Counted from the stretch's first letter, positions 37,975 through 46,324 are shown. The stretch: DNA of 64,000 nucleotides from Bacillota bacterium (GCA_026627385.1 JAPNUR010000008.1:60465-124464); one strand, 5' to 3'. A program made the numbers and translations. The notes: generated from the letters alone by a model not told the origin.

Positions 37975-40087
37975 GTTCTCGGCTCCTTTCCATCTCTTTA
38001 ATCACGCGGTCGGGATACTCTATGCGTTGGTGGAAGACACCGGTCAGCACCCGCGTGAATGTTCGCGCAATCACGTCTAATTCCTTAAGCGTTAAGTTCG
38101 CCTCGTCCAGCTGCCCATCTTCCAAGCGTTCTTTGATTAGCCGACGGACCACTTGCTCAATCGCAGGCGGCGAGGGGTTTTTCAGCGTACGCACCGTTGC
38201 TTCGCTTGCATCCGCCAGCATCACAATGGCCGTTTCTTTGGATTGCGGCTTGGGACCGTCGTAACGAAAGTCGCTTTCGTCGACCCCATCGCCAGTATCC
38301 TGATCTACAGCCTTTTGGTAAAAGTACCGGATTAAACTGGTGCCATGATGCTCGCGGATGAAATTGACAATGGGCTCCGGCACATGATACTGGCGCGCCA
38401 ATTCAATGCCGTCGCGAACGTGAGATGCAATGATGAGCGCCGACAACGTGGGGGCTAAGCGATCGTGCGGATTTTCAGCGCCAAACTGATTATCCACAAA
38501 AAAGTACGGACGCTTCGATTTGCCAATGTCGTGGTAGTAGGCGCCCACGCGCGCGAGCAGCGAATTGCCGCCCACTGCCTCGGTAGCTGCTTCCGCCAAG
38601 TTGCCCACCATGATGCTGTGATGATAAGTGCCCGGCGCTTCGACGAGCAATTTGCGCAAGAGCGGCTGGTTGGGATTGGAGAGTTCGATGAGCTTCATCG
38701 CTGTCACCACCCCGAGAGGGCCTTCCAACAGCGGGATGGACCCCATTGCCAGAATCGAGGCAAATAATCCATCCACTACGGCCCACACCAGGTATTGCCA
38801 GACCTGAGCCTGAACCAGGCTTGCGCCCTCCATCACGTCTTGGCCTAGCAGGGCTAACAAGTTGACGATCCCCACCAAGAGCCCGGCCCGTAAAATGTCA
38901 TAGCGTTGGGATAGCCGACTAGTGCCAAAAACGCCAGCAATGCCCCCAAAGAAGGACACCAGAGCGACGCTAAGGTCAGCCCCTGTCAGCACCGCTACGG
39001 CTAAGGAGAGTACGCCCGCCATCACCAGACCTAACCCCGCGTCGACTAGGGCGGTAATGACAATAGCAGCCGTAGGTACGACAAGGTAGCTGAGGCCCGG
39101 CACCCCGCTCAGCAAATCGGCCAAGGCGGTGGCCACAACCAATACCAGACCGGTCATGGCGACGATACGGTGGGAAAGAATGAGTTGGCGGCGGAGAAAC
39201 CAGAAGTATCCCCCCATGAGCACCATGACGCTCGTCACGAAAATCATCGAGCCGAGGATGGGGCCTAAGTCTAACCCCTGATCCAGCAAGCCCATTTGCC
39301 GCAGCATTTCGATATCGGCTGGGGTAACCACCTGACCCTGCTGCACCACCACCTCGCCTTTGAGAATCTTTACCAACGGCACACGAGCTGCAGCCGCCGC
39401 TCGCTGGGCATTGGTTGCCGCCTGGTTTAAAAAGGCGTTGGGCACGACCAGCGACTGAGTCAACGCGGTTAAGAACAAACGCAAACCCGGCGAGGTCGTT
39501 TCCTGCCGCGTCAGTTTATCCACGAACCCCTTAGCTTCTTGCAGTCCGACCGCGTTGTCGCGAACCTCATTGTTATTCCCCATCACCGACGACAAGGTCA
39601 CTAACGTATCCTGTTGCAACTGCGCCAACGTCGTCGGATTCAGCGTCAACACGGTTCCCCAAATGGCATTGGGCAGCCCGATGGGAATCGCGTTTTGCAA
39701 GGCTGCCTCCCTCTCGGCCAACGGGGCTTCGGTATCTTCGCTTAAGGCCATGATGTACGCATAATCATTGACGGCTTTTTGCTTTTGTTGCGTCAAAACC
39801 CGAGGATCAGTCGTGTATACGGGCGAAACAGCGGCCATGGCCTGCCGACGCGCTTGAGCCGTTTTGGCAAAATCAATCACCCCATAGGGAGCCACAATGG
39901 TGCGCGGCGCCAGATCCCCAGCCGCCAAATTGACGCGGTGGGAAAACAATGTTGCCGCAAAAATAGCCACCACCAGCAGCCACACCAGTGCTGCAATGCC
40001 CAGTTGCACAGAATAGCCGTCTTTCATGCGCGGATATCGCTGCTTTAGACGGAGTGGCCACCCACCCTCCACGGGAGCCTTACTCAT
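37889..40087 (-). CDS. pgpH: 7TM-HD cyclic-di-AMP phosphodiesterase, PgpH family
   Basis: This protein of 732 residues has one N-terminal membrane segment, an extracytoplasmic domain of about 250 residues, seven membrane segments (about 280-480) and a cytoplasmic HDIG domain: PGTYHHSIMVGNLAEAA, YYHDIGKSKRPYFF, ADASEATVRTLKNP. PgpH proteins hydrolyse the second messenger c-di-AMP. The ATG follows AAGGAGAC. Compared with family members, which end soon after a GVFHQRIEYPD-like segment, this one has an extra tail of about 35 residues (RVIKEMERSREHGH... rich in Arg/Gly/His) that overlaps ybeY. The position phoH-pgpH-ybeY is as in Bacillus (yqfF). Confidence 0.95.
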   Translation of the reverse strand: MSKAPVEGGWPLRLKQRYPRMKDGYSVQLGIAALVWLLVVAIFAATLFSHRVNLAAGDLAPRTIVAPYGVIDFAKTAQARRQAMAAVSPVYTTDPRVLTQQKQKAVNDYAYIMALSEDTEAPLAEREAALQNAIPIGLPNAIWGTVLTLNPTTLAQLQQDTLVTLSSVMGNNNEVRDNAVGLQEAKGFVDKLTRQETTSPGLRLFLTALTQSLVVPNAFLNQAATNAQRAAAAARVPLVKILKGEVVVQQGQVVTPADIEMLRQMGLLDQGLDLGPILGSMIFVTSVMVLMGGYFWFLRRQLILSHRIVAMTGLVLVVATALADLLSGVPGLSYLVVPTAAIVITALVDAGLGLVMAGVLSLAVAVLTGADLSVALVSFFGGIAGVFGTSRLSQRYDILRAGLLVGIVNLLALLGQDVMEGASLVQAQVWQYLVWAVVDGLFASILAMGSIPLLEGPLGVVTAMKLIELSNPNQPLLRKLLVEAPGTYHHSIMVGNLAEAATEAVGGNSLLARVGAYYHDIGKSKRPYFFVDNQFGAENPHDRLAPTLSALIIASHVRDGIELARQYHVPEPIVNFIREHHGTSLIRYFYQKAVDQDTGDGVDESDFRYDGPKPQSKETAIVMLADASEATVRTLKNPSPPAIEQVVRRLIKERLEDGQLDEANLTLKELDVIARTFTRVLTGVFHQRIEYPDRVIKEMERSREHGHRGGKPARMVRRVGADRAPGGPGHPH

Positions 40088-40243
40088 GAGTACGTCTCCT
40101 TGCCCTGGATTGGGTTCGACCCGCCACGTCCCCCCACCCCTGTCGCGCCACTGCGGTTGACCCCCGCCGCGCTTGACTGACGACCCTCAAAGTCTTGCCC
40201 TTATCATACGCGGCCCCCGCTCAGGAGGCAACCGCTCAGGATG

Positions 40244-41221
40244 TTAGTCCCCATCAGCTGTTGGTGCCACACTCGCTTCAAATTGCTGGTACGCTTGAAT
40301 AATGCGCGTCACCAGCGGATGGCGCACCACGTCCTGGTCAGTAAGGCGCACCACTTGGATCCCAGCCACTCCGTCCAAAATGCGGGCCGCCAGACGCAAA
40401 CCGGACCGCTGCCGAGGTCCCAAATCAACCTGCGTTTCATCGCCAGTGACCACCATCTTGGCACCTTCCCCAATGCGAGTCAGGGCCATCTTCATCTGCT
40501 CGTAGGTCGCGTTTTGCGCCTCGTCCAAAATGATAAAGCTGTGACTTAAGGTGCGCCCACGCATGTACGCCAACGGCGCCACCTCGATATTCCCGCGCTC
40601 GCGGTACTTGTCGACCGCTTCGGCTCCTAATAAGTCGTACAAGGCATCGTACAGTGGGCGAAGATAGGGGTCAACTTTGTCCTCTAGCGCCCCGGGAAGA
40701 AAGCCTAGTTTTTCACCCGCCTCGACCGCCGGACGCGTGAGAATAATTCGTTCCACTTCGTGCGCTTTGAGCGCATTCACCGCCATCGCCATGGCTAAGT
40801 AGGTCTTTCCCGTCCCCGCCGGACCGATGCCAAATACCAAGACGTGCTGGCGAATAGCGTCCACGTACACTTGTTGGCCGAGAGTGCGCGGCCGCACCAC
40901 GCGGCCACTGGTCGTCGTGTAAATATTTTCGGTTAAGAGGTGCAAAAATTGCCGCTGCGCCCCTTCTAGCACGGCGCGGATAGCCGATTCGACCACATTG
41001 GGCCGGATTGGCTGGCCGGCATAAACCCATTCCGCTAACAAATCGAGCACTTCGCGGGTTCGATCTTGATCGGCACCAGCTCCCTGGATGGCAATGACGT
41101 TGCCGCGCGCGGTCAGTTTCACATGTAGGGCTTTTTCCAGCGTTTCCAACAACTCATCGCCGCGACCCATCAGCAAGGTCGCCGCATGATTGTCCTGAAT
41201 CACCCATTGACTTTGAGGCAA
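40244..41221 (-). CDS. phoH: PhoH-like ATPase
   Basis: This cytoplasmic ATPase of 325 residues belongs to the PhoH family, which has a helicase-like AAA core. An N-terminal KH-like region (ELLETLEKALHVKLTARGNVIAIQG) precedes Walker A GIGPAGTGKTYLAMA and Walker B SFIILDEAQN, with MVVTGDETQVDL downstream. Its exact role is unresolved; an RNA-related function alongside YbeY is commonly proposed. TTG 41221 is preceded by AAAGGGGGG. It lies 24 bases after yqfD and 156 bases before pgpH. Confidence 0.94.
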   Translation of the reverse strand: MPQSQWVIQDNHAATLLMGRGDELLETLEKALHVKLTARGNVIAIQGAGADQDRTREVLDLLAEWVYAGQPIRPNVVESAIRAVLEGAQRQFLHLLTENIYTTTSGRVVRPRTLGQQVYVDAIRQHVLVFGIGPAGTGKTYLAMAMAVNALKAHEVERIILTRPAVEAGEKLGFLPGALEDKVDPYLRPLYDALYDLLGAEAVDKYRERGNIEVAPLAYMRGRTLSHSFIILDEAQNATYEQMKMALTRIGEGAKMVVTGDETQVDLGPRQRSGLRLAARILDGVAGIQVVRLTDQDVVRHPLVTRIIQAYQQFEASVAPTADGD

Positions 41222-41245
41222 CCAGCGCCCCCCTTTGTCCCGAAG

Positions 41246-42454
41246 TTACTGCCCCTGAGGCGGTTTTGCGATATTTTCATTCATCACCCACTCGATCGTC
41301 ACTCGCACTCCAGTCCTTTCCGTCTTGACGGTCTGAGACTCACGCACGCGCGTCGCATCCCCTGGCACCATTCGGCGGATCTCATTCAAGGCGCGCTCAC
41401 GGGCCAAGCTACGGGCCTGAACCGGTGTTAAGTGCACGCTTTTTGTTACAACTTCATTATATACCACGGAAATCATCTCAATTGGGAGGTCCACACCGGC
41501 CCAGTGAATTGGCTCTTGAAATTTTTCCTCGACGTACGAGCGAAACGGATTGGACGACAATGTGGGGATCGGCCAGATGGTCCGATCGTTCAGTAACAAA
41601 AATCGCTGGACGAAGGTGCGCCCCGTGAGCTTCCGCTCCTCGCTCTTCAGTGCTTGAAAGGCCGTCACCCGGTAAGTCACGTCCGCTAGGACACGCCCTT
41701 CCGCCGGTGTTACGACGCTTTCTTCTCGCTCGGCGCCTTCGTCGGTGTCGCGATCCGGAAGCTTCGCAGTGACGACGCCTTGAATCAGCGTTTGACCCGC
41801 TTTGACGTTTTCGCCGGGAGCCACTTCTGCGGCGCCCATGTACACTTCCACAGCCGTCACGCGCCCACTCTTCGATGCCACCAAGCGGCTCGGCAAGTGG
41901 TTGGGGGGACGAACCACCAAAGGAACCGCCTCAATCATGGCCACCATGCCGCGGGTGTGAATACCGATCCACGAGAATTGCGGCAACTCGCTCAACATGC
42001 GCCGACGGATCTGGGGAATGTTGAGGAGGTGGCGCGGTACGCCGACGGCCAGCCCCGCCAGACGAGCGGCGGTCAATAGTGCCTGCGCTTCAACCACGCT
42101 CACATTGGGGACATCAACATTGACCACCCACACGCGGGAGGTGGCATAGCTGACTATGGCCCACCAGGTCAACAGACCGACGAGTAAAAAGGGGCGGCGT
42201 CGAATTTCATGCCAGCGCATCGGAAGGCCACCTTGGCGAATGCTGGCAATGTCAATACCCAGGTCGGGCGCGAGGCGCACCAAGGCCTGATACCCTCGTT
42301 CCGTCACTAGCGCCATCAGGTCGCCGTGGTCCCGCTCTAACTGCCACATTTCAAATCCCTCAGCGAGACACTGCTCAACCAAGCGTTCCGGTCGATGACC
42401 GCGCAAGCGAACTTGGCGCCAGCCGCCTAAGGTACGCGCCAGGTATCCTTTCAT
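41246..42454 (-). CDS. yqfD: Sporulation protein YqfD
   Basis: YqfD is a conserved membrane protein of endospore formers, expressed in the mother cell. The 402-residue protein has an N-terminal soluble part, one strong membrane segment (RPFLLVGLLTWWAIVSYATS, about residues 89-108) and an extracytoplasmic remainder with the characteristic LPQFSWIGIHTRGMVAMIEAV and APGENVKAGQTLIQG. Its start overlaps the last four bases of yqfC. The biochemical function is unknown in all organisms. Together with spoIIP it indicates that the organism forms spores. Confidence 0.92.
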   Translation of the reverse strand: MKGYLARTLGGWRQVRLRGHRPERLVEQCLAEGFEMWQLERDHGDLMALVTERGYQALVRLAPDLGIDIASIRQGGLPMRWHEIRRRPFLLVGLLTWWAIVSYATSRVWVVNVDVPNVSVVEAQALLTAARLAGLAVGVPRHLLNIPQIRRRMLSELPQFSWIGIHTRGMVAMIEAVPLVVRPPNHLPSRLVASKSGRVTAVEVYMGAAEVAPGENVKAGQTLIQGVVTAKLPDRDTDEGAEREESVVTPAEGRVLADVTYRVTAFQALKSEERKLTGRTFVQRFLLLNDRTIWPIPTLSSNPFRSYVEEKFQEPIHWAGVDLPIEMISVVYNEVVTKSVHLTPVQARSLARERALNEIRRMVPGDATRVRESQTVKTERTGVRVTIEWVMNENIAKPPQGQ

Positions 42455-42735
42455 GGCACCGCGCCTTTGAACACTAAGGAACGCACTTGGCCGGTCACCA
42501 GCACTTCGTTTCTGTCAATCCACCCGATGACCAAATCCTGCCCAGTCACAATCAGGCGCCCATCGGGAATTTTTAACACCACGCGGTGACCGTCGTATTG
42601 TTCGAGCCCGCGATGATTTTCCACGCGAAATTGCAGATGACCCACAACTTCCACGCGTGGCACATTCACCAAAACCTCCGGCGGAATCTCGAGAAGTTCC
42701 GTCAACCGTTGTACACTAAGCCCCTTGTCCCGCAT
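42451..42735 (-). CDS. yqfC: Sporulation protein YqfC
   Basis: YqfC is a small protein conserved in spore formers and paired with YqfD. This 94-residue product has the typical order LTELLEIPPEVLVNVPRVEVVGHLQFRVENHRGLEQYDGHRVVLKIPDGRLIVTGQDLVI. I chose ATG 42735 because ACAGGAGG stands before it; the longer GTG frame would put that ribosome site inside the gene. It begins the long leftward operon that runs through phoH, era and glyS, and it is divergent from the radical SAM gene. Confidence 0.92.
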   Translation of the reverse strand: MRDKGLSVQRLTELLEIPPEVLVNVPRVEVVGHLQFRVENHRGLEQYDGHRVVLKIPDGRLIVTGQDLVIGWIDRNEVLVTGQVRSLVFKGAVP

Positions 42736-42777
42736 GACCAACCTCCTGTCCACGCTGTATGCTATGCGCGTCCCCGA

Positions 42778-42799
42778 TTGGTGAAGAACTTCTCACCAA
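42778..42799. repeat. Inverted repeat in the yqfC/radical SAM divergent promoter region
   Basis: TTGGTGA (42778-42784) and TCACCAA (42793-42799) form seven-base arms around eight bases. It lies about 45 bases before yqfC and 80 before the radical SAM gene, and could be an operator for either. Confidence 0.45.
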
Positions 42800-42878
42800 C
42801 GCACATTGGAAACAAGGAAAGCGCCTTTTCAATGTCGAACCCCAGGGCACGATAAGTGAGACACAAGGGAGCGGTCAG

Positions 42879-43694
42879 ATGTTTGTCCAGGTACAACCCG
42901 ACGTGCTGGCTGGGAACGTCCCGGTGGGCTACCTCACCACATCTCGCCTTTGCTGGGCTGGTTGCGCGTTCTGCCGATTAGCCTCCCCCCCTACCGCGCA
43001 TGATCGTCCAAAACGGTGGAACCCCGACAACGCGATAGCCACGCACGATTTGTCCAGGATCCGCGTGTTAAAAGTCCGTGGTGGGCTTTCAGCGACGGAA
43101 CCTTTTGACCACTGGGTTCGGTTTCTGCGTCAACTCGCCCCTCAGTTGGCGCCTGGCACGATCATGTTAGCCTTTTCGCCAGTTGAGCTGTGGCACTACC
43201 ACGTCAAGGAACGTCGCTCACTGCGCGAACTCGCCCGCTTATTGGTTTGGGCGGGCGCCACCGCTATCGGTCCGGGCGGGTCGGAGACCTGGGATGCCGA
43301 ACGACGCAACCGTTGGGCGCCGCACCGACTGACCGTGGATCAGTGGTGGCAGGTGGTGGAATGCGCTGAGGCCGTTGGGCTCGGCTACACTCTGGGCCCG
43401 ATGGCCATCCCCCGTCAATCTCACGACGACTGGCACCAATACCTCCAGGGTATCCGGCCCGTGGCGCCGCTTCACATTGAAATTAAACCGCTAAACAGCG
43501 ACAACACGCCGCTCGCCTCCGAAGGGCATGGTCATGTCCTCGAGGTGGGGTACGCGGCCCAGATCCTGCGGGCCGCATTCCCCTCCGTGCCTATTTATGT
43601 ACGCTGGCCTGATCCCAGCCCCGATGTCGCCCAGATTTTAGGGGCCTCAGGGGTCACCGGCCTCTTTGTCACCCAATGGGAGGTCAGTTCATGA
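42879..43694 (+). CDS. Short radical SAM protein related to MqnC/MqnE (futalosine pathway)
   Basis: The 271-residue protein has a radical SAM cluster motif C-x3-C-x2-C in LCWAGCAFC (C25, C29, C32). The downstream order matches dehypoxanthine futalosine cyclase and aminofutalosine synthase: VRGGLSATEPFDHWVRFLRQLAP, IMLAFSPVELWHY, LVWAGATAIGPGGSETWD and VVECAEAVGLGYTLGPM. Those enzymes are about 360-390 residues; this one is about 100 shorter, ends soon after IYVRWPDPSPDVAQILGASG and lacks the usual C-terminal extension. The ATG at 42879 follows AAGGGAG. The next gene starts in its ATGA stop overlap, so the two products are likely partners. The reaction is unknown; menaquinone synthesis is only a possibility. 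Confidence 0.7.
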   Translation: MFVQVQPDVLAGNVPVGYLTTSRLCWAGCAFCRLASPPTAHDRPKRWNPDNAIATHDLSRIRVLKVRGGLSATEPFDHWVRFLRQLAPQLAPGTIMLAFSPVELWHYHVKERRSLRELARLLVWAGATAIGPGGSETWDAERRNRWAPHRLTVDQWWQVVECAEAVGLGYTLGPMAIPRQSHDDWHQYLQGIRPVAPLHIEIKPLNSDNTPLASEGHGHVLEVGYAAQILRAAFPSVPIYVRWPDPSPDVAQILGASGVTGLFVTQWEVSS

Positions 43695-44338
43695 ATCAGC
43701 CGTTGTTGTGGGTACCCACCTTAGACCTTTCCAACATCCCCCCGGCGTTTCGCGTCTGGTACGCCGATCGCTTCATCAAACGGCATGGGGGTCGCGGCCA
43801 CATTATCAGCCCTGAACCGGGGCCCTGGGATTCTCTCGAACTTCTTAACCCTCAGCCTGGGACAATCTGGTACTGCCGTCAGGAGCAGATCCGCTCCCAG
43901 CATCCGATACCCGCCGCCACCACACTCGATATGCCCCTCCCCCAAGGCGGAGCAGATCCCGTTCTTCGGCTTCTCTCCCACATTCAACGCCATAGCCCCA
44001 TCCGCCGCCTGGTGGTCCGCCGCCCGTCTGGGATGCCTTTGGACCGCGTCGAAATGGCCCTCACGACCTTGATGGAAAGCTTAAGCACCGTCCTCTGGTT
44101 GGATATCCCCACCTTCGGCTGGGACGCGGCAAGCTATCTCATCGCGCGTCATCCGGGCCTCGAACTTACGGGCATCAGCGACCATCAGCTAGCAGCACTG
44201 GTGCGCCTGGGCACGGTACTGGCCCGCCCCGTGGTCTTGGCTGATTTTTCGCCGAAGCGTCCACTAGCTCTTCGAGATCTCCCCCACCTGGCGGTGTTAA
44301 CGCCCTTGCGATATGATTTTCACCGCCTGTCCGGTTAA
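43691..44338 (+). CDS. Unknown protein coupled to the radical SAM gene
   Basis: I do not recognise this protein of 215 residues. It has no signal, membrane segment or cysteine motif; its only Cys is in WYCRQEQ. Alternating hydrophobic strands and helices (LWVPTLDLSNIPPAFRVWYADRFIKRHGG, VLWLDIPTFGWDAASYLIARHPG, RPVVLADFSPKRPLALRDLPHLAVLTPLRYDF) suggest an alpha/beta, possibly TIM-barrel-like fold. Its ATG overlaps the upstream stop (ATGA), and GGGAGG lies 7 bases before, so translation is coupled. It probably acts with the radical SAM protein. The other flank is a rhodanese with its own promoter. Confidence 0.6.
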   Translation: MNQPLLWVPTLDLSNIPPAFRVWYADRFIKRHGGRGHIISPEPGPWDSLELLNPQPGTIWYCRQEQIRSQHPIPAATTLDMPLPQGGADPVLRLLSHIQRHSPIRRLVVRRPSGMPLDRVEMALTTLMESLSTVLWLDIPTFGWDAASYLIARHPGLELTGISDHQLAALVRLGTVLARPVVLADFSPKRPLALRDLPHLAVLTPLRYDFHRLSG

Positions 44339-44368
44339 GCACCTGACGAGGTCTCCCGGTTGTCATGC

Positions 44369-44397
44369 TTGGTGGTGCTGACCCATTGGTATATAAT
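44369..44397 (+). promoter_or_regulatory. Promoter for the rhodanese gene
   Basis: TTGGTG (44369-44374) and TATAAT (44392-44397) are 17 bases apart. If the gene starts at 44559 the leader is about 150 bases long. I could not assign it to a known riboswitch or T-box class. Confidence 0.6.
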
Positions 44398-44558
44398 TTC
44401 GCCATGAATTGTGGGTGGCGGCCCAAGACTGGAAACGTGGTAGCCGCGGACTCTCCAGCAAAGCGCACACGTTGGCAGATATGAGGTCCCGAGTTAGCGG
44501 GTTCGCAGAATCGCGAATATCCTCAGAAAGCCATACGGCGAGAGAGGCGGGGAAACGA

Positions 44559-45239
44559 TTGCTCGACTTAAGCGTAGTGGTTTTATCTTATGACGATGTC
44601 CGGCGTCAAACCGCACGGGGTGTCAAATTGGTTGATATTCGCACTCCTCGGGAATTTGTCTACCTGCACTTGGTCGGCGCCATCCCGCTCGCGGCGCCGC
44701 GGTTTGGCTACGCGATTTTATCAGCCCATCGTTTATCCCCTGAAGATCGGGTCATCATCGTCGCCCAATCTCCCGTTCAGGGGCAGGTAGCCGCTCAAGA
44801 GATTGACGCCCAGGGGGTGGACGTGGTCGGCGTCTTTGCCGCGCTTCCCCGGACTTGGGAAGCCAAGGGACTCACCGTGCAAAAGGGCGAACTGGTCTTC
44901 CCTGACCGATTTTTAGCCTACTTGCGCGATCATCCGACAGTGGACCTGGTGGATGTCCGGGAGCCGGTGGAGCAGGAGCGATTCCCATTTCCCCATGTCA
45001 CGCGCAGCATGCCCTTTTCGTCCTGGCCTCACGGTATTGAACAGCTCGACCCCACCCGCCCCATTATTTTTCTGGCGGGAAAGGACGATCGGGCCATTTT
45101 GGCCGCGCGCGACGTCATGATTCTCGGGTTTGCTCAGGTGGGTTATCTGGTCGGCGGCTATGAGGGATTTCATCATCCGCGTCTTTACGATCCTCGGGAA
45201 GCTGCGCGAACCACCGCCCATCACGGCGTGTTTATTTAA
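44559..45239 (+). CDS. Tandem rhodanese-domain protein lacking both active-site cysteines
   Basis: Two rhodanese folds follow each other (about residues 5-105 and 115-215). The first has VKLVDIRTPREFVYLHLVGAIPL; the second has VDLVDVREPVEQERFPFPHVTRSMPFSS and the ending FAQVGYLVGGYEGF. At the place of the persulfide-forming cysteine the first reads IIVAQSPVQGQ and the second FLAGKDDRA, so neither can act as a sulfurtransferase by the usual chemistry. A regulatory or sulfur-binding role is possible. I prefer TTG 44559, which follows GGCGGGG by about six bases; longer frames back to 44409 lack a site. A terminator follows the stop. Confidence 0.7.
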   Translation: MLDLSVVVLSYDDVRRQTARGVKLVDIRTPREFVYLHLVGAIPLAAPRFGYAILSAHRLSPEDRVIIVAQSPVQGQVAAQEIDAQGVDVVGVFAALPRTWEAKGLTVQKGELVFPDRFLAYLRDHPTVDLVDVREPVEQERFPFPHVTRSMPFSSWPHGIEQLDPTRPIIFLAGKDDRAILAARDVMILGFAQVGYLVGGYEGFHHPRLYDPREAARTTAHHGVFI

Positions 45240-45261
45240 AACGCCCGCCGGTCACAATAAA

Positions 45262-45300
45262 GGTTGCCCGCCCTCGCCAGGACGGACAACCCCCTTTTTT
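45262..45300 (+). terminator. Intrinsic terminator after the rhodanese gene
   Basis: GGTTG (45262-45266) pairs with CAACC (45287-45291), with inner CCG/CGG and CCT/AGG pairs broken by two C-A mismatches, followed by CCCTTTTTT. It lies between the convergent rhodanese and yqeY genes. Confidence 0.75.
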
Positions 45301-45752
45301 CACATTGCGCTAAGCAACGTTTTGACGGCTTCGGCAACTTCTTTACCGTCTGCACGGCCTCGTGTCTTGGGTGTTAACCATCCCATGACACGACCCATAT
45401 CTCGTGGCCCCGAAGCTCCCACTTCTTGAATGGCCTCACGCACTAACTGGTCCAACTCCGCACGCGATAACGGTTGAGGGAGATACTGCTGTAAGACCTG
45501 GATTTCCGCCTGCGCCTTTTCCACTAAATCCGGACGACCGCCACGGTTAAAGTCGCCAATGGCTTCCTGGCGTTCCTTCACTTCTTTGGCAATCACTTGG
45601 ACAATCGCTGCGTCGTCCAACGTGGTTCGTTCTGCACGGGTTTCTTCGCGTAAAATCGCCGCTTTAATGCCCCGTATCACCGATAACCGTAGGTTATCCT
45701 TCGCGCGCATGGCATCCTTCAGGTCATCATTTAAGCGTTCCCGCAACGACAT
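45300..45752 (-). CDS. yqeY: GatB/YqeY family protein
   Basis: This 150-residue protein belongs to the YqeY family, which resembles the tRNA-binding tail of the GatB amidotransferase subunit. Typical segments are LRERLNDDLKDAMRAKDNLRLSVIRGIKAAI, EVKERQEAIGDFNRGGRPDLVEKAQAEIQVLQQYLPQPLS and DMGRVMGWLTPKTRGRADGKEVAEAVK. Its role is unproven, though a link to tRNA-dependent amidation is often suggested. It is directly downstream of rpsU, the conserved Firmicute pair, in a two-gene operon from the strong promoter at 46055. Confidence 0.94.
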   Translation of the reverse strand: MSLRERLNDDLKDAMRAKDNLRLSVIRGIKAAILREETRAERTTLDDAAIVQVIAKEVKERQEAIGDFNRGGRPDLVEKAQAEIQVLQQYLPQPLSRAELDQLVREAIQEVGASGPRDMGRVMGWLTPKTRGRADGKEVAEAVKTLLSAM

Positions 45753-45763
45753 GCCCAAACCCC

Positions 45764-45940
45764 TTACTTGCTCTTCTTTTTGCGTGCCGCTTCCGATTTT
45801 CTCTTGCGGCGCACGCTGGGTTTTTCATAGTGCTCATGACGTCGCGCCTCCGACAGCACGCCAGCCTTTTGAATTTGCCGTTTGAACCGTCTTAAGGCGC
45901 TCTCTAAGCTTTCATTTTTCCCGACCTTGACCTCTGACAT
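45764..45940 (-). CDS. rpsU: 30S ribosomal protein S21
   Basis: The 58-residue product reads [21 protein letters not shown] and continues into the basic tail [13 protein letters not shown], the complete S21 sequence pattern. The ATG at 45940 is preceded by GGAGGGGAGGG. A perfect sigma-A promoter lies upstream with a leader of about 105 bases; yqeY follows by 11 bases. Confidence 0.96.
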   Translation of the reverse strand: MSEVKVGKNESLESALRRFKRQIQKAGVLSEARRHEHYEKPSVRRKRKSEAARKKKSK

Positions 45941-46054
45941 AATTCTCCCTCCCCTCCACCCGCACGGGTTGGGGTTCAGCGCGAAACCGCGGCCCCACTT
46001 CCTCCTGCCAGCCGTGCAGCGATGGGAAGGGGGCCGCATCGCTTCATTCAGTTT

Positions 46055-46084
46055 ATTATACGGGTTGGGCCAAAACCGTGTCAA
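46055..46084 (-). promoter_or_regulatory. Consensus sigma-A promoter for rpsU-yqeY
   Basis: On the minus strand a perfect TTGACA (46079-46084) and a perfect TATAAT (46055-46060) are 18 bases apart. This is the best promoter in the window, fitting a ribosomal protein gene. It begins about twelve bases after the stop of the small CxxC gene. Confidence 0.85.
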
Positions 46085-46096
46085 ACAGCCTCGAGA

Positions 46097-46246
46097 CTAC
46101 CACGGCCGGTAGAGGTGGCCGTACTTGGTCAAGCATTCTTTGCATAGGGTGCTGTCCAGGAAGCCTTGAGCGAGGATGGCTGCGTCGCGCTTCACCACGG
46201 GTTTATGACAGATATCGCAAAATTTCAGCTCAATCACTTTGCCCAC
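46097..46246 (-). CDS. Small zinc-ribbon-like protein (two CxxC)
   Basis: On the minus strand a GTG at 46246 opens a 49-codon frame: VGKVIELKFCDICHKPVV, then a helix-like middle (KRDAAILAQGF), then LCKECLTKYGHLYRPW and TAG at 46097. The CxxC pairs at CDIC and CKEC, 24 residues apart, look like a complete zinc ribbon. GGGAGG lies 9 bases before the GTG, and codon use resembles the neighbours. The gene falls between rsmE and the rpsU promoter, where Bacillus has the larger mtaB (yqeV). Function is unknown; RNA, ribosome or protein binding is plausible from context. The start is overlapped upstream by a perfect hairpin. Confidence 0.7.
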   Translation of the reverse strand: MGKVIELKFCDICHKPVVKRDAAILAQGFLDSTLCKECLTKYGHLYRPW

Positions 46247-46260
46247 TGGAATCAACCTCC

Positions 46261-46282
46261 CTGACGGTAGCATGACCGTCAG
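46261..46282. repeat. Perfect hairpin next to the ribosome binding site of the CxxC gene
   Basis: CTGACGGT (46261-46268) and ACCGTCAG (46275-46282) pair fully around a six-base loop. On the minus strand the 3' arm runs straight into the GGGAGG ribosome site (46257-46262) and there is no T-run. It could modulate translation or mark an RNA-processing site in the rsmE transcript. Confidence 0.6.
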
Positions 46283-46324
46283 GCGAAGAAACGAACCTAG
46301 CAGTGTTGACCAAATGTGCCAGCG

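Noticed and set aside
44404..44558. Riboswitch or T-box in the rhodanese leader
   Set aside because: I could not find the conserved cores of T-box, SAM, cobalamin, TPP or fluoride riboswitches, so it is left as an unexplained leader.
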